A stretch of 9,670 bases of DNA from Bacteroidales bacterium UBA1182 (GCA_002310015.1 DBYQ01000021.1:1-9670); one strand, 5' to 3'; positions 1 to 7,758 are shown, counted from the stretch's first letter. The notes: a model not told the origin generated them from the letters alone. Numbers and translations: made by a program.

Positions 1-36
1 AAACTTAGAGTCCCCTTTGTGCCCCTCCAATTGGAA
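1..36. other. Downstream flank of the GH3 gene at the window edge
   Basis: This is the only visible sequence downstream of the GH3 stop codon. It contains a perfect 10-nt palindrome, TCCAATTGGA (26-35), directly after the stop, and two C4 blocks (12-15 and 22-25). The octamer CCCCTTTG (12-19) also occurs in the first hairpin unit near 7793-7800, but too little sequence is available to say whether a related repeat begins here. No terminator can be called. Confidence 0.3.
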
Positions 37-2688
37 TCAGAGTACCTCGAAGTCCAGTGACTGCAGGTCCTTATCGGCCGATGATGAGCCGTAGAGCAGT
101 TTGTAGTGGCCACTGAATGTTGAAACCTCATCAATCTTCTCGTCGTAGTACTGGAATGACTTGCCGGTCAGGGTGATGACGGCGTTACCGGTCTCACCTG
201 CCTTAAGTGTTATGCGCTGGAATCCCTGCAGGCCCTTGATAGGAGCGGCGGGGTTATCAAGGCTCTTAACGTAAACCTGAACAATCTCGGTACCCTCACG
301 CTTGCCTGTGTTGGTAACCGGGATGGTGATGGTAACGCTACCGTTCTTCTTCATTGAAGCCTTTGACAGGGTAGCCTGACCGTACTTGTAAGTGGTGTAG
401 CTCAGACCGTAACCGAACGGATAGAGAGGCTCGCCACGGAAGTAACGGTATGTGCGGTTCTCCATTGAGTAATCTGTGAACTCGGGAAGCTGATCAGTGC
501 TCTTATAGAATGTAACGGGCAGCTTGGCGCTGGGGTTGCAGTCGCCGTTCAGGATCTCTGCAAGAGCCTGGGCACCACCCTGACCGGGATACCATGCCTG
601 GATAAGGGCATCGAACTGATCCTCGAGTGAGCCGAATCCCATGCATGAGCCGGCGCAGTCAACAAAGATGACAGGCTTGCCGGTAGCGTGCATGGCACGG
701 ATAAGACGCTGCTGAACTGCAGGGATCTCGATATCGGGCTTATCGCCACCCTCACCCTCCATTGAAGGAGTGATACCACCTATTATAATAATGGCGTCAA
801 CGTTCTGGTCAACCAGTTTCTTGCCCAGATCCTCAAACTCGGCAATCTTCTGAACGCAGAGCTGAGCGTTGAGACGTGCAAAGTTACCGGTAGCGTGGGT
901 GTACTCAATCTTGATGTCATAGGTCTGCCCCTTGGTAACCTTAAATGACTTGAGCTGCTGCATTCCGCCACGGCCGCCGAATCCGCCAAAGCCGCCAAAG
1001 CCGCCGCCGAATCCGCCACGGCCACCCTGGCCGCCCTTGGCCTCCTCTACCAGACGTCCGTTTACATAGAGCTTGTAACCGTTGTCAGAGCTGATGTTAT
1101 AGCTCATATCGCCGGTGAAAGGAGCAACCAGCTTACCGGTAAGACGGGCAGAGATATTCTCGCTTTGGTCCAGACCCTCTACAAAGTTGTAAGCACCAAA
1201 GTTGCTGAAGTTAACCTCAGTGTAGTTACCTGTAACGGCAGGAGCGCCGCTGAAATTGGTGTTCTTGAAGAACTCGCCCTTGAATCCCTTGCCACCGTTT
1301 ACATCCTGTGTATAATATGTGGTGTAGTACTCGTTACGGATCTCACATGCGCGGTCATAAACAATCTCGGTGTTGGGGAAGAACTTTCTGATACCATCCA
1401 GAAGAGTGCGGGTATGCTCCTCGGTAGGGCTACCGCCGTACTCACCGTTCATCATGCTACGGTCATCGGCATTAGGACCTACTACAGCCAGCTTCTTGAT
1501 ATTCTTGTTAAGAGGCAGGACACCGTTGTTCTTAAGCAGAACCATTGACTGACGGGCAGCCTCGACTGCCAGCTGGTCATTGGCCTCGCTACTTATTACG
1601 TCCTCACCGAAGTTGGCCCAAGGCAGCATCTCGGCGGGATCAAACATACCCAATTCAAAACGACCTTTAAGAACGCGGCGCAGGGCAACGTCGATATCGG
1701 CCTCGTTAATCTTACCGTCCTCAAGACCCTTGGTCAGTGACATGAATGCCTTACCGCACTCCAGGTCCGTGCCTGACAGGACAGCATCGACCGATGCACT
1801 CTCTGCATCCGGGTGTGTGCCGTGCTGGTTGCGGTTGTAGAAGTTGTTGATGGCATCGCAGTCAGTCAGCACGATTGCCTTGTAACCCCACTTTTCACGC
1901 AGTATGTTGGTGAGCAGACGGTCACTTGCGCAGCAAGGCTCGCCCTCATAGCGGTTGTATGCGCACATAACCTCCTGTACGTTACCCTCCTGGACCAGAG
2001 CCTTGAAGGCGGGCAGGTAGGTCTCCCACAGGTCACGCATTGAAACCACTGCATCATAACGGTGACGCTGGCTCTCAGGACCGCTGTGTACTGCATAGTG
2101 CTTGGCGCAGGCGTGGGTCTTATAGTATTTCTTGTCATTGCCCTGCATACCCTTTACGTTGGCAACACCCAGAACGCTCATATGGTAAGGATCCTCACCG
2201 TAAGCCTCCTGACCGCGGCCCCAGCGTGGATCACGGAAGATGTTAACATTCGGGCACCAGAATGTCAGCTCAGGGTTGCCGGGAACGTAGTTGGCACCCA
2301 TCTGAACATTGAAGATGTCATGGTTGGAGCGGTTCCAGTTGGCACGAGCCTCATCAGAAACTGCACTGAAAACATCATAAACCAACTGCTCATTGAATGA
2401 TGCACCCATACCGATAGGCTGCGGGAATACGGTATAACCGCCCTGACGTACACCATGGCAAGCCTCTGACCACCAGTTGTATGACGGGATGCCCAGACGG
2501 TCCACTGATACAGACTTGTTCATGATAAGTCCCACCTTCTCCTCGGGAGTAAGCAGAGACATAAGGTTATCAACACGCTTGTCAACCTTGAGTTTAGGAT
2601 TCTGGAAAGGATATTCATACTTTCCATTGCCGCACGATGCCAAAAGGGCAACCGCAGCCACAGCAATGATGCCGGATAATTTCTTCAT
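37..2688 (-). CDS. Glycoside hydrolase family 3 lipoprotein with inserted PA14 domain (beta-xylosidase/beta-glucosidase type)
   Basis: Exported exo-acting retaining glycosidase of 883 aa, likely removing beta-linked sugars from oligosaccharide ends at the cell surface or in the periplasm. Residues 1-19 form a lipoprotein signal with lipobox LASC, lipidated at Cys19. The GH3 N-terminal barrel (about 35-345) shows WWSEACHG (72-79), DPRWGRG (153-159), the substrate-binding KH pair (196-197) and LTDCDAI, whose Asp276 is the expected nucleophile. The second catalytic domain starts near 382, is interrupted by a PA14 domain (about 466-613) and resumes. EGEGGDK (644-650) should hold the acid/base Glu. 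A fibronectin III-like domain closes the protein (about 760-875). The WWxEAxHG and DCDAI motifs fit the beta-xylosidase-like subgroup, but exact specificity (glucoside, xyloside or arabinoside) cannot be read from sequence. The PA14 carries a glycine-rich insertion. Its GC content is higher than that of the upstream peptidase gene, 66 bp away. Confidence 0.96.
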   Translation of the reverse strand: MKKLSGIIAVAAVALLASCGNGKYEYPFQNPKLKVDKRVDNLMSLLTPEEKVGLIMNKSVSVDRLGIPSYNWWSEACHGVRQGGYTVFPQPIGMGASFNEQLVYDVFSAVSDEARANWNRSNHDIFNVQMGANYVPGNPELTFWCPNVNIFRDPRWGRGQEAYGEDPYHMSVLGVANVKGMQGNDKKYYKTHACAKHYAVHSGPESQRHRYDAVVSMRDLWETYLPAFKALVQEGNVQEVMCAYNRYEGEPCCASDRLLTNILREKWGYKAIVLTDCDAINNFYNRNQHGTHPDAESASVDAVLSGTDLECGKAFMSLTKGLEDGKINEADIDVALRRVLKGRFELGMFDPAEMLPWANFGEDVISSEANDQLAVEAARQSMVLLKNNGVLPLNKNIKKLAVVGPNADDRSMMNGEYGGSPTEEHTRTLLDGIRKFFPNTEIVYDRACEIRNEYYTTYYTQDVNGGKGFKGEFFKNTNFSGAPAVTGNYTEVNFSNFGAYNFVEGLDQSENISARLTGKLVAPFTGDMSYNISSDNGYKLYVNGRLVEEAKGGQGGRGGFGGGFGGFGGFGGRGGMQQLKSFKVTKGQTYDIKIEYTHATGNFARLNAQLCVQKIAEFEDLGKKLVDQNVDAIIIIGGITPSMEGEGGDKPDIEIPAVQQRLIRAMHATGKPVIFVDCAGSCMGFGSLEDQFDALIQAWYPGQGGAQALAEILNGDCNPSAKLPVTFYKSTDQLPEFTDYSMENRTYRYFRGEPLYPFGYGLSYTTYKYGQATLSKASMKKNGSVTITIPVTNTGKREGTEIVQVYVKSLDNPAAPIKGLQGFQRITLKAGETGNAVITLTGKSFQYYDEKIDEVSTFSGHYKLLYGSSSADKDLQSLDFEVL
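961..1038 (-). repeat. Glycine-rich low-complexity insertion in the PA14 domain of GH3
   Basis: Residues 551-576 of the GH3 protein are a run dominated by Gly with Phe and Arg at intervals, in GGF and GGRGG units. It lies between the strand ending YVNGRLVEEA and the strand starting LKSFKVTKGQ. At DNA level this is a stretch of repeated GCC-GCC-style triplets on the plus strand, a plausible site of slippage-driven length change. It sits where PA14 domains have a surface loop, so it is probably a flexible loop extension rather than a fold element. Confidence 0.8.
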
Positions 2689-2754
2689 AATGTATTGTTT
2701 TGTTATTGATTTGTATCCTTTTCACAAAAGGAGCCGCAAGTTACTAAATATTTT
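2689..2754 (-). other. Gap between C10 peptidase and GH3 with a short hairpin
   Basis: The 66-bp spacer contains a perfect 7-bp stem with a 3-nt loop (2716-2732, TCCTTTT-CAC-AAAAGGA on the plus strand), beginning 22 nt after the peptidase stop codon. In the transcribed (minus) sense the hairpin is not followed by a U-run, so it is a weak terminator candidate. It could equally be an operator or a 5' UTR structure for GH3. No clean TAnnTTTG -7 element is present; the closest minus-strand match, TAACTTGC, has one base missing. GH3 may therefore be read through from the upstream genes. Confidence 0.4.
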
Positions 2755-4545
2755 TTATTTAGCATAGACCGTAGCCGTAATGGTTCCTTCTGAATCGTCA
2801 TAATACGTCACATACGCTTTGATTACAGTTTTGCCTGCTCCAAGCACAAGAGTTGAAGTATCGTATTCCCTTTCATTGACATGCCAACTTACTGTCTTGA
2901 CAGGAATGTAACCATATGTCAGTTTCAGATCAATTTTCTGCCCTGCGCTACATTCCTCCGGCAAGATGATAATCGGATCCGGCGTAACGCCACAACAAAT
3001 ACCGTCTGCATCTGGAAACAAATCATGATTATGATTGACAGGTGCCCATTCAGAACCTTCCTCGTAAAATAACTTGAAATAATCTGTAAGTTCAGGAGTC
3101 ACTGTAAGTTTTGAAATCTCAGTATTCCTGGAATAAACTTTGCCATCTACAGAGGGTATAGAGAAATTATGAAACCATCCGTCCTGACGAACGATTGTAC
3201 CGGAAGAGTCCATAAGACAGACTTTAAATTTTTTATATACACTTTCATTTGAATTGTTTACAAACCCGCCCACCATGAACTGCAATCTTGTTCCTTTTAT
3301 CAAATCTCCAATGCCATCAGGAGACAAGCCATATACACCTTTGCTGGCAATAATATAATGGACCAATTGTGATTTCTCATTATGTGACACGTAACTTGTA
3401 TCAGGCGCTATACCTATTATAGCCGCTTGATCGAATCCAAATGAATATTTTCGCTTATTCAATGTCACCGTCAAATCGAGAGTGTAAAAACCATTGCATC
3501 TTCCACCCCACCCCCAATTTATATGTAGTTTGCTGCCATCTGTATCGTATCCGTCACATATCATAGCATGTCCGATGGCAGACTCTTCATTTCCACTATA
3601 TATAACCACTCTATCAGCATCAATCTCATCTTTTATTATGGAGTACCATTTTTCAATTGTATATGATGAACGATGTATCTCAAGCACTTTGTCAGAATAT
3701 GACATATATTCCTTCATTGCCTCCGGAATTTTGAAAAAACTGGCACTTGATTCCATGCCTGTATAATCCATCTTAACCATTACACCGCAATCATACATAA
3801 GCTGTGCAACCTGCTGTTCCTGATCTGATGTCCATTCTTCTTGGGCGCCATCAGTCAAAGGCATTTTACTCCAGTCATATACTCTGTCATCAATGGAATA
3901 CGAACTGATATAATAAAAACGTGAAGCAGTTCTATAGCCTCCTATTACACCCTTACCTTTATTTGGCCAATTATTATGTCTCATAGCAATAGCCATTGCC
4001 GTTGCTACACACCCTGCGGCAGAAGGTTGGGTTTCACCAGTAACAATGGGACAATAAATATTATACGGATCATTCTGATCCCATACTGCCGTTTTAATTA
4101 TTTTTTTAGAACTTTCAGGATTTGTGCCCAAACTGCGCAAAACGCTCCAGGCTGAAGTCACTTGTTCCGATGGTACCTCATCTGAGCCACGTACCAGATC
4201 AATAGTCTGAGCCAAATCATTCATCCAAGCCGTCAGATTGTCTGGCATATCCGCATCTATTTCAAATCTGCCATTATCCGAATAAGCCAAAACCGGTGTT
4301 ATACGGTCATCGGCAGCAATGATAACCCAACCTCCGTCAGGGTTGTTATAAACATAATATTCAGGTTCCTGTATACCACCACGGCTTGCGGATCTCTGCA
4401 TAGCAAAATTCTCAGCAACAGGAATTGAGTTCATGCCCATAAAAATACCGGCATAACGGGCGGCGCTCTCCTGTGTAACCACAGCAGCGATAGAACACTG
4501 AACAACTGCCCAAAGCAATAGAATTAAAATACCGCTCTTCCTCAT
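2755..4545 (-). CDS. Secreted C10 family cysteine peptidase (streptopain/SpeB-like)
   Basis: Papain-fold peptidase of the C10 family, 596 aa from the start chosen here. The frame is open 9 codons further upstream (to 4572). The internal ATG at 4545 is preferred because it begins a clean signal peptide (MRKSGILILLLWAVVQ) and overlaps the upstream stop as ATGA, the usual arrangement for coupled translation. Numbering from 4545: the propeptide (about 25-145) includes the family-typical GGWVIIAADDR and PVLAYS segments; WDQNDPYN carries the oxyanion Gln157; AAGCVATAM has the nucleophile Cys179; AIGHAMICDGYD has the catalytic His326; INWGWGG follows at 342-348. All key residues are intact, so it should be active after propeptide removal. 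About 215 further residues form a beta-rich, Ig-like tail of unknown role. No T9SS-type C-terminal signal is recognisable. The gene is AT-richer than the flanking glycosidase genes. Confidence 0.92.
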   Translation of the reverse strand: MRKSGILILLLWAVVQCSIAAVVTQESAARYAGIFMGMNSIPVAENFAMQRSASRGGIQEPEYYVYNNPDGGWVIIAADDRITPVLAYSDNGRFEIDADMPDNLTAWMNDLAQTIDLVRGSDEVPSEQVTSAWSVLRSLGTNPESSKKIIKTAVWDQNDPYNIYCPIVTGETQPSAAGCVATAMAIAMRHNNWPNKGKGVIGGYRTASRFYYISSYSIDDRVYDWSKMPLTDGAQEEWTSDQEQQVAQLMYDCGVMVKMDYTGMESSASFFKIPEAMKEYMSYSDKVLEIHRSSYTIEKWYSIIKDEIDADRVVIYSGNEESAIGHAMICDGYDTDGSKLHINWGWGGRCNGFYTLDLTVTLNKRKYSFGFDQAAIIGIAPDTSYVSHNEKSQLVHYIIASKGVYGLSPDGIGDLIKGTRLQFMVGGFVNNSNESVYKKFKVCLMDSSGTIVRQDGWFHNFSIPSVDGKVYSRNTEISKLTVTPELTDYFKLFYEEGSEWAPVNHNHDLFPDADGICCGVTPDPIIILPEECSAGQKIDLKLTYGYIPVKTVSWHVNEREYDTSTLVLGAGKTVIKAYVTYYDDSEGTITATVYAK

Positions 4546-5756
4546 AATGCCATAATTACGCCTACAGTACATGTCTCATCCATCAGCCATGCTGACTCAC
4601 CATCTACTTTAACACATTTCAATGATTTTGTAAAACTCTTTTGTTCAGACCTTCCCATCACATTGAATGCCACAGTATAAATACGTTCTACTATTGGTAC
4701 TGACGGACAATTATAAACATAAAAATAATGAACCTCCCCGCTGGCAGTATGTGCCTGTTGGAACGAACGTTCTGTCACATATTGCCTTACAGAGAGTTGC
4801 ATCTGGTTTTCCTTCCCTGAAAAAGCATAAATAATGGTATCAGGTTGAGACAGGTCATACAACCCATACGCATTTTTACCGGCAAAGACGCTAACTATGG
4901 ATTCTCTGTATAAAGGAAACACAGGTATACCATTTTCTGGCCATTGGGTAATATTAGCCCCCTCCATGGAAAGTATCTGTTTTTCCTGTGACAGCATATT
5001 ACTTCTAAGAATTATACCCTCTTTACGAATAATTTTACCAACAGATTTTTCAAAAGGATTATCGAACGTAATTATTATACTCTTGCCTGATTCCATTTTC
5101 AGATTAAATGTAGGCGTACCTATTTGGGGCAAATATAAAAAGCAGAAAGCCTCTGTATCATCTGTTGAGCGCAGAGGAGTAATTGTACCACTTGTACCAG
5201 TAGTCTCAACCTCACCAGAAGCGACGTCAATTATTCCATTCGTCATTAGACCTGTTATCTCCATAGATATGATTTTCTCACCTGTGCGATTCTCAAACGA
5301 CACAGTCATAGCTGTCATGGCATGGGTAAGAGTCACTTCAACAGCAGTATTCCTTGGACTGGCTGACGCATTGCCGGTTAGCACATTTGCTGCAAGAAAC
5401 TTCTCTTCAGTGCTTTGGTCGGTAGGATAATCTATTTTCACAAACTGCCGTTCCAAAAGAGAATCACTATAAGGAGAATATACAAAAAAACGAGATGATG
5501 ATGACTGGTTAAACTTCCATTTCACCTCCCTGTCAAGCATTCCCACTCCATTGCCTGAAACAGTCATAGGAACATTATCTATCCCTACCGGTTCACCTAC
5601 AAACAAACCCAGTTTAAGTCCGGGAGTAAGATCACTCTTTCCTGAAATGCCATAAACCCTGACAGACATAGGTGCACCGTCTTCCGGCAGAGTTTCCTCA
5701 CAACCGCCCAGAACAAGCACCATACAGGTGGCAGCACATATCTGTTTAAGATTCAT
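4542..5756 (-). CDS. Fimbrillin-like (Mfa-like family) lipoprotein
   Basis: Outer-membrane lipoprotein of 404 aa. The signal peptide ends in lipobox LGGC with Cys19 as lipidation site, followed by acidic residues. Residues 30-275 resemble the Bacteroidales fimbrillin/Mfa-like fold: the LKLGLFVGEP strand, then FFVYSPYSD (90-98), the conserved VEVTLTHAMTAMTVSFEN segment (139-156), and the closing ITQWPENG (269-276) typical of domain ends in this family. Residues 276-404 form a second domain I do not recognise, with Cys350, Cys381 and Cys396. The family provides pilus subunits, anchors and other surface adhesins. Which of these applies here is not shown by sequence, and no other pilus genes are in view. 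The stop overlaps the start of the C10 peptidase gene, so the two are probably made together. Base composition is AT-rich like the peptidase gene and unlike the neighbours on either side. Confidence 0.75.
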   Translation of the reverse strand: MNLKQICAATCMVLVLGGCEETLPEDGAPMSVRVYGISGKSDLTPGLKLGLFVGEPVGIDNVPMTVSGNGVGMLDREVKWKFNQSSSSRFFVYSPYSDSLLERQFVKIDYPTDQSTEEKFLAANVLTGNASASPRNTAVEVTLTHAMTAMTVSFENRTGEKIISMEITGLMTNGIIDVASGEVETTGTSGTITPLRSTDDTEAFCFLYLPQIGTPTFNLKMESGKSIIITFDNPFEKSVGKIIRKEGIILRSNMLSQEKQILSMEGANITQWPENGIPVFPLYRESIVSVFAGKNAYGLYDLSQPDTIIYAFSGKENQMQLSVRQYVTERSFQQAHTASGEVHYFYVYNCPSVPIVERIYTVAFNVMGRSEQKSFTKSLKCVKVDGESAWLMDETCTVGVIMAL

Positions 5757-5764
5757 AACAGTAT

Positions 5765-5792
5765 TATACTAATTTCCGCAAAGATATACTAA
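5765..5792 (-). repeat. Direct repeat TATACTAA spaced 20 bp, flanking the -7 element
   Basis: The octamer TATACTAA (plus strand) occurs at 5765-5772 and again at 5785-5792, exactly 20 bp start to start, about two helical turns. Each copy is followed closely by TTTCC. The upstream copy overlaps the edge of the TAnnTTTG element and the downstream copy lies in the expected 5' leader. The arrangement is compatible with a regulator binding one DNA face at the promoter, but it could also be a chance tandem duplication in AT-rich DNA. Confidence 0.4.
5779..5786 (-). promoter_or_regulatory. Candidate -7 promoter element for the fimbrillin/C10 operon
   Basis: The minus strand reads TATCTTTG, a full match to the Bacteroidota sigma-ABfr -7 consensus TAnnTTTG. 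It lies in the 51-bp gap between the GH97 stop and the fimbrillin ATG, with 22 nt between the element and the start codon, which would give a very short leader. No convincing TTTG -33 box is present at the expected 19-21 nt upstream, so the promoter is weak or needs an activator. Confidence 0.5.
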
Positions 5793-5807
5793 AGTTTCCA
5801 TAATGCG

Positions 5808-7736
5808 TCATCTGCGTATCAGCACGCAGGCACCGCCACCCGGAGCAAGATTCAGTTCCAATACTGTTTTCTTATTCACTTTCTGCGGAGCCTCAGTCTT
5901 GAAGGTCTCACGGTTGGTACGGTAATGAGTATCCTCCGCATCGGAATTTACCGTAGCGGTGTATTTGCCTTTACCAAGGAAACTCAGGGGTACGCTAAGG
6001 GTACGGGCATCCTCATTCGTAGCGGCACCTATCAGCCAGTCACCGTCAGCATTCTGTCGTGCCATGACAATATACTCACCAATCTCACCGGCCAGAGTGA
6101 TGCTCTCCTGCCAGGGCTGTTTCTCTGCACTCAGAAACTCCAGCAACTGCGGATATTTATAATAATACTCCGGAATATCGGGAATAACCGTTGCACCAGA
6201 CCAGGTAATCAGCGTACGTGCAATCTCACCCGTTACAGTACTCGGTACCTCCTGATTATTGTCCTTACGTGTAGTACGGCCCTGATGCAATTCAAGGAAT
6301 CCGTTATTCTGGTCAATAGGCCCTGCCACCATATTGACAAAGACCGATGTTACGAATGTCTTGGGCTGGAATATCTGCCGGCCGTCCAACTGAGCCTTGC
6401 AGTACTCACGGGTGACGGCATTGGGATATGTGCGCATCTGACCGAACGGATGCACCGGATAGTCATGATAGTCAACCATCAGATGATGCTTGGCGCAAAG
6501 AGCCGTAATCTCCTGGGTCTTGCGGTTCTTCTCCTGCGGATTACCGTTCATAAAACCGTACTTTACGCCACTTGCACCCCACTCCTCATACTGAGCCAGT
6601 GTCTCCTCAATGGGATAGTTTGTGCCGGCCACATCATTCAGGTAGAGCCATACGCCCACACCCTTGCCCTTACCATATTGTATGATGCGCTGAACATCAC
6701 GTGCCTTGTCACCCTTGGTAGGATCAGAATCCTTCTCAAACTCCGGACCGTACCAGTTGGCATCGAGCACCAGACCCTGGAATCCCTGCTCAGCGGCAAA
6801 GTCAATCATACGGGTCCAAGAATCATAATTCATGCCATAATGGTAACCCTCCCAGACAGCGCCGTCAATACGCCAGTCCCAAAGATAAACGCCCGGACGA
6901 ACCCAACTGAAATCACCCTCCGGCTCCGGATTAAGCAACTCAATCAGATGAGAATCCACCAGATCACCAGGAGTCTTACCAATCATCAGCACACGCCACG
7001 CACCAGTAAACTCATCATCGACAGCAGGCGGCAGCACACTCTTCTCAGGAATAATGCTCATTTTGGTTGAGCCGCTCTCCGAACGCAGCCTCATTGGCCA
7101 TCCTTCGGCACTCAAATCTGCCTCATGCAAGCCCATATACAGGTCATCGGCCGCCTTGATAATCATTATCGGCAAGCGTTCTCCATTAGCATCGGACAAC
7201 TTCTCAGGACCTATATTATGGCGTTCACCGTTATAGTACCAGGCAGTATAATCACCGGCAAAAGAAAAATCCGTGTGCTCATATAGATCAGACACCTCAT
7301 TTTTCATGGCTCTGACCGGCTTCATCCTGAATGCCACACCGTCATTATATACACGCACTTCCATAGTGAATATACCTGCAGGCGATGATGCTGTAGAAAT
7401 CTGAAATGTACGGGAGTTATAAACATCCTTAACCTCCGAACGCTTTCCCCACAGCGGTTTCCAAACAACCAATGTTGGTCCTGTCTCCTCCGATAAAGCC
7501 ATAAGGGAGGCAACATCACACGCATTGTCAGCACTATGCGTATAACCCACCTGAGACCAGTCAATAACATCCTTTCCTGCTATAGAAACCTTATATGTAA
7601 GTTTAAAAAGCGGAGAACTCTTAAGGCTGAAACAGATCTTCTTGTCAGGTGATTTCACCTCAAAAACATCAGACTGTGCACCTGCCTGGCAAAGGAATGA
7701 AACAGCAAACGCTGCAAGCAAAAACAGTTTTCTCAT
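5808..7736 (-). CDS. Secreted GH97 family glycosidase (alpha-glucosidase/alpha-galactosidase family)
   Basis: Glycoside hydrolase of 642 aa with a signal peptidase I leader (cleavage likely after AGA, residue 20), so periplasmic or surface. The N-terminal beta-sandwich (about 23-270) leads into a barrel opening with GVYLWDWRIDG (282-292), then GLVLDANWYG, GVGVWLYLND, GASGVKYGFMNG (387-398), YHDYPVHPFG and RTYPNAVTRE (435-444). A C-terminal beta domain (about 545-642) contains EYIVMARQNADGDWLIGAAT. Length and domain order match the family, which includes inverting SusB-type alpha-glucosidases and retaining alpha-galactosidases. Glu444 aligns with the conserved general acid. The position of the retaining nucleophile Asp is Gly394, as in inverting members, yet the usual inverting-type His-Glu is His424-Asp425. 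Substrate and mechanism therefore cannot be assigned. The gene has its own -7 candidate and ends 51 bp before the fimbrillin gene. Confidence 0.93.
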   Translation of the reverse strand: MRKLFLLAAFAVSFLCQAGAQSDVFEVKSPDKKICFSLKSSPLFKLTYKVSIAGKDVIDWSQVGYTHSADNACDVASLMALSEETGPTLVVWKPLWGKRSEVKDVYNSRTFQISTASSPAGIFTMEVRVYNDGVAFRMKPVRAMKNEVSDLYEHTDFSFAGDYTAWYYNGERHNIGPEKLSDANGERLPIMIIKAADDLYMGLHEADLSAEGWPMRLRSESGSTKMSIIPEKSVLPPAVDDEFTGAWRVLMIGKTPGDLVDSHLIELLNPEPEGDFSWVRPGVYLWDWRIDGAVWEGYHYGMNYDSWTRMIDFAAEQGFQGLVLDANWYGPEFEKDSDPTKGDKARDVQRIIQYGKGKGVGVWLYLNDVAGTNYPIEETLAQYEEWGASGVKYGFMNGNPQEKNRKTQEITALCAKHHLMVDYHDYPVHPFGQMRTYPNAVTREYCKAQLDGRQIFQPKTFVTSVFVNMVAGPIDQNNGFLELHQGRTTRKDNNQEVPSTVTGEIARTLITWSGATVIPDIPEYYYKYPQLLEFLSAEKQPWQESITLAGEIGEYIVMARQNADGDWLIGAATNEDARTLSVPLSFLGKGKYTATVNSDAEDTHYRTNRETFKTEAPQKVNKKTVLELNLAPGGGACVLIRR

Positions 7737-7758
7737 AATTGGTTCTTATAATCTGCCT

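Noticed and set aside
12..35. Possible third REP-like unit after the GH3 stop
   Set aside because: It shares only CCCCTTTG and a CCAATTGG palindrome with the hairpins near 7800, in a different order, and does not fold into the same arm-loop-arm pattern. The window ends before it can be judged.
2716..2732. Hairpin after the C10 gene as an intrinsic terminator
   Set aside because: The stem is perfect but short and AT-rich, and the transcribed strand after it reads TACAAATC without a U-run. It is kept only as a structural note in the gap entry.
4546..4572. Upstream start for the C10 peptidase adding nine residues (MYCRRNYGI)
   Set aside because: It puts charged residues and a Cys in front of a complete signal peptide and makes a 31-bp overlap with the upstream gene. 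The ATGA start at 4545 explains both translation coupling and export better.
4897..5430. Plus-strand open frame of 177 codons opposite the fimbrillin-like gene
   Set aside because: The translation shows no recognisable domain and it is completely overlapped by a lipoprotein gene with a clear lipobox and family motifs.
5925..7070. Long plus-strand open frame (381 codons) opposite the GH97 gene
   Set aside because: It is fully antisense to a well-supported glycosidase, its translation has no recognisable domain or signal, and the run of open codons follows from the codon bias of the opposite strand.
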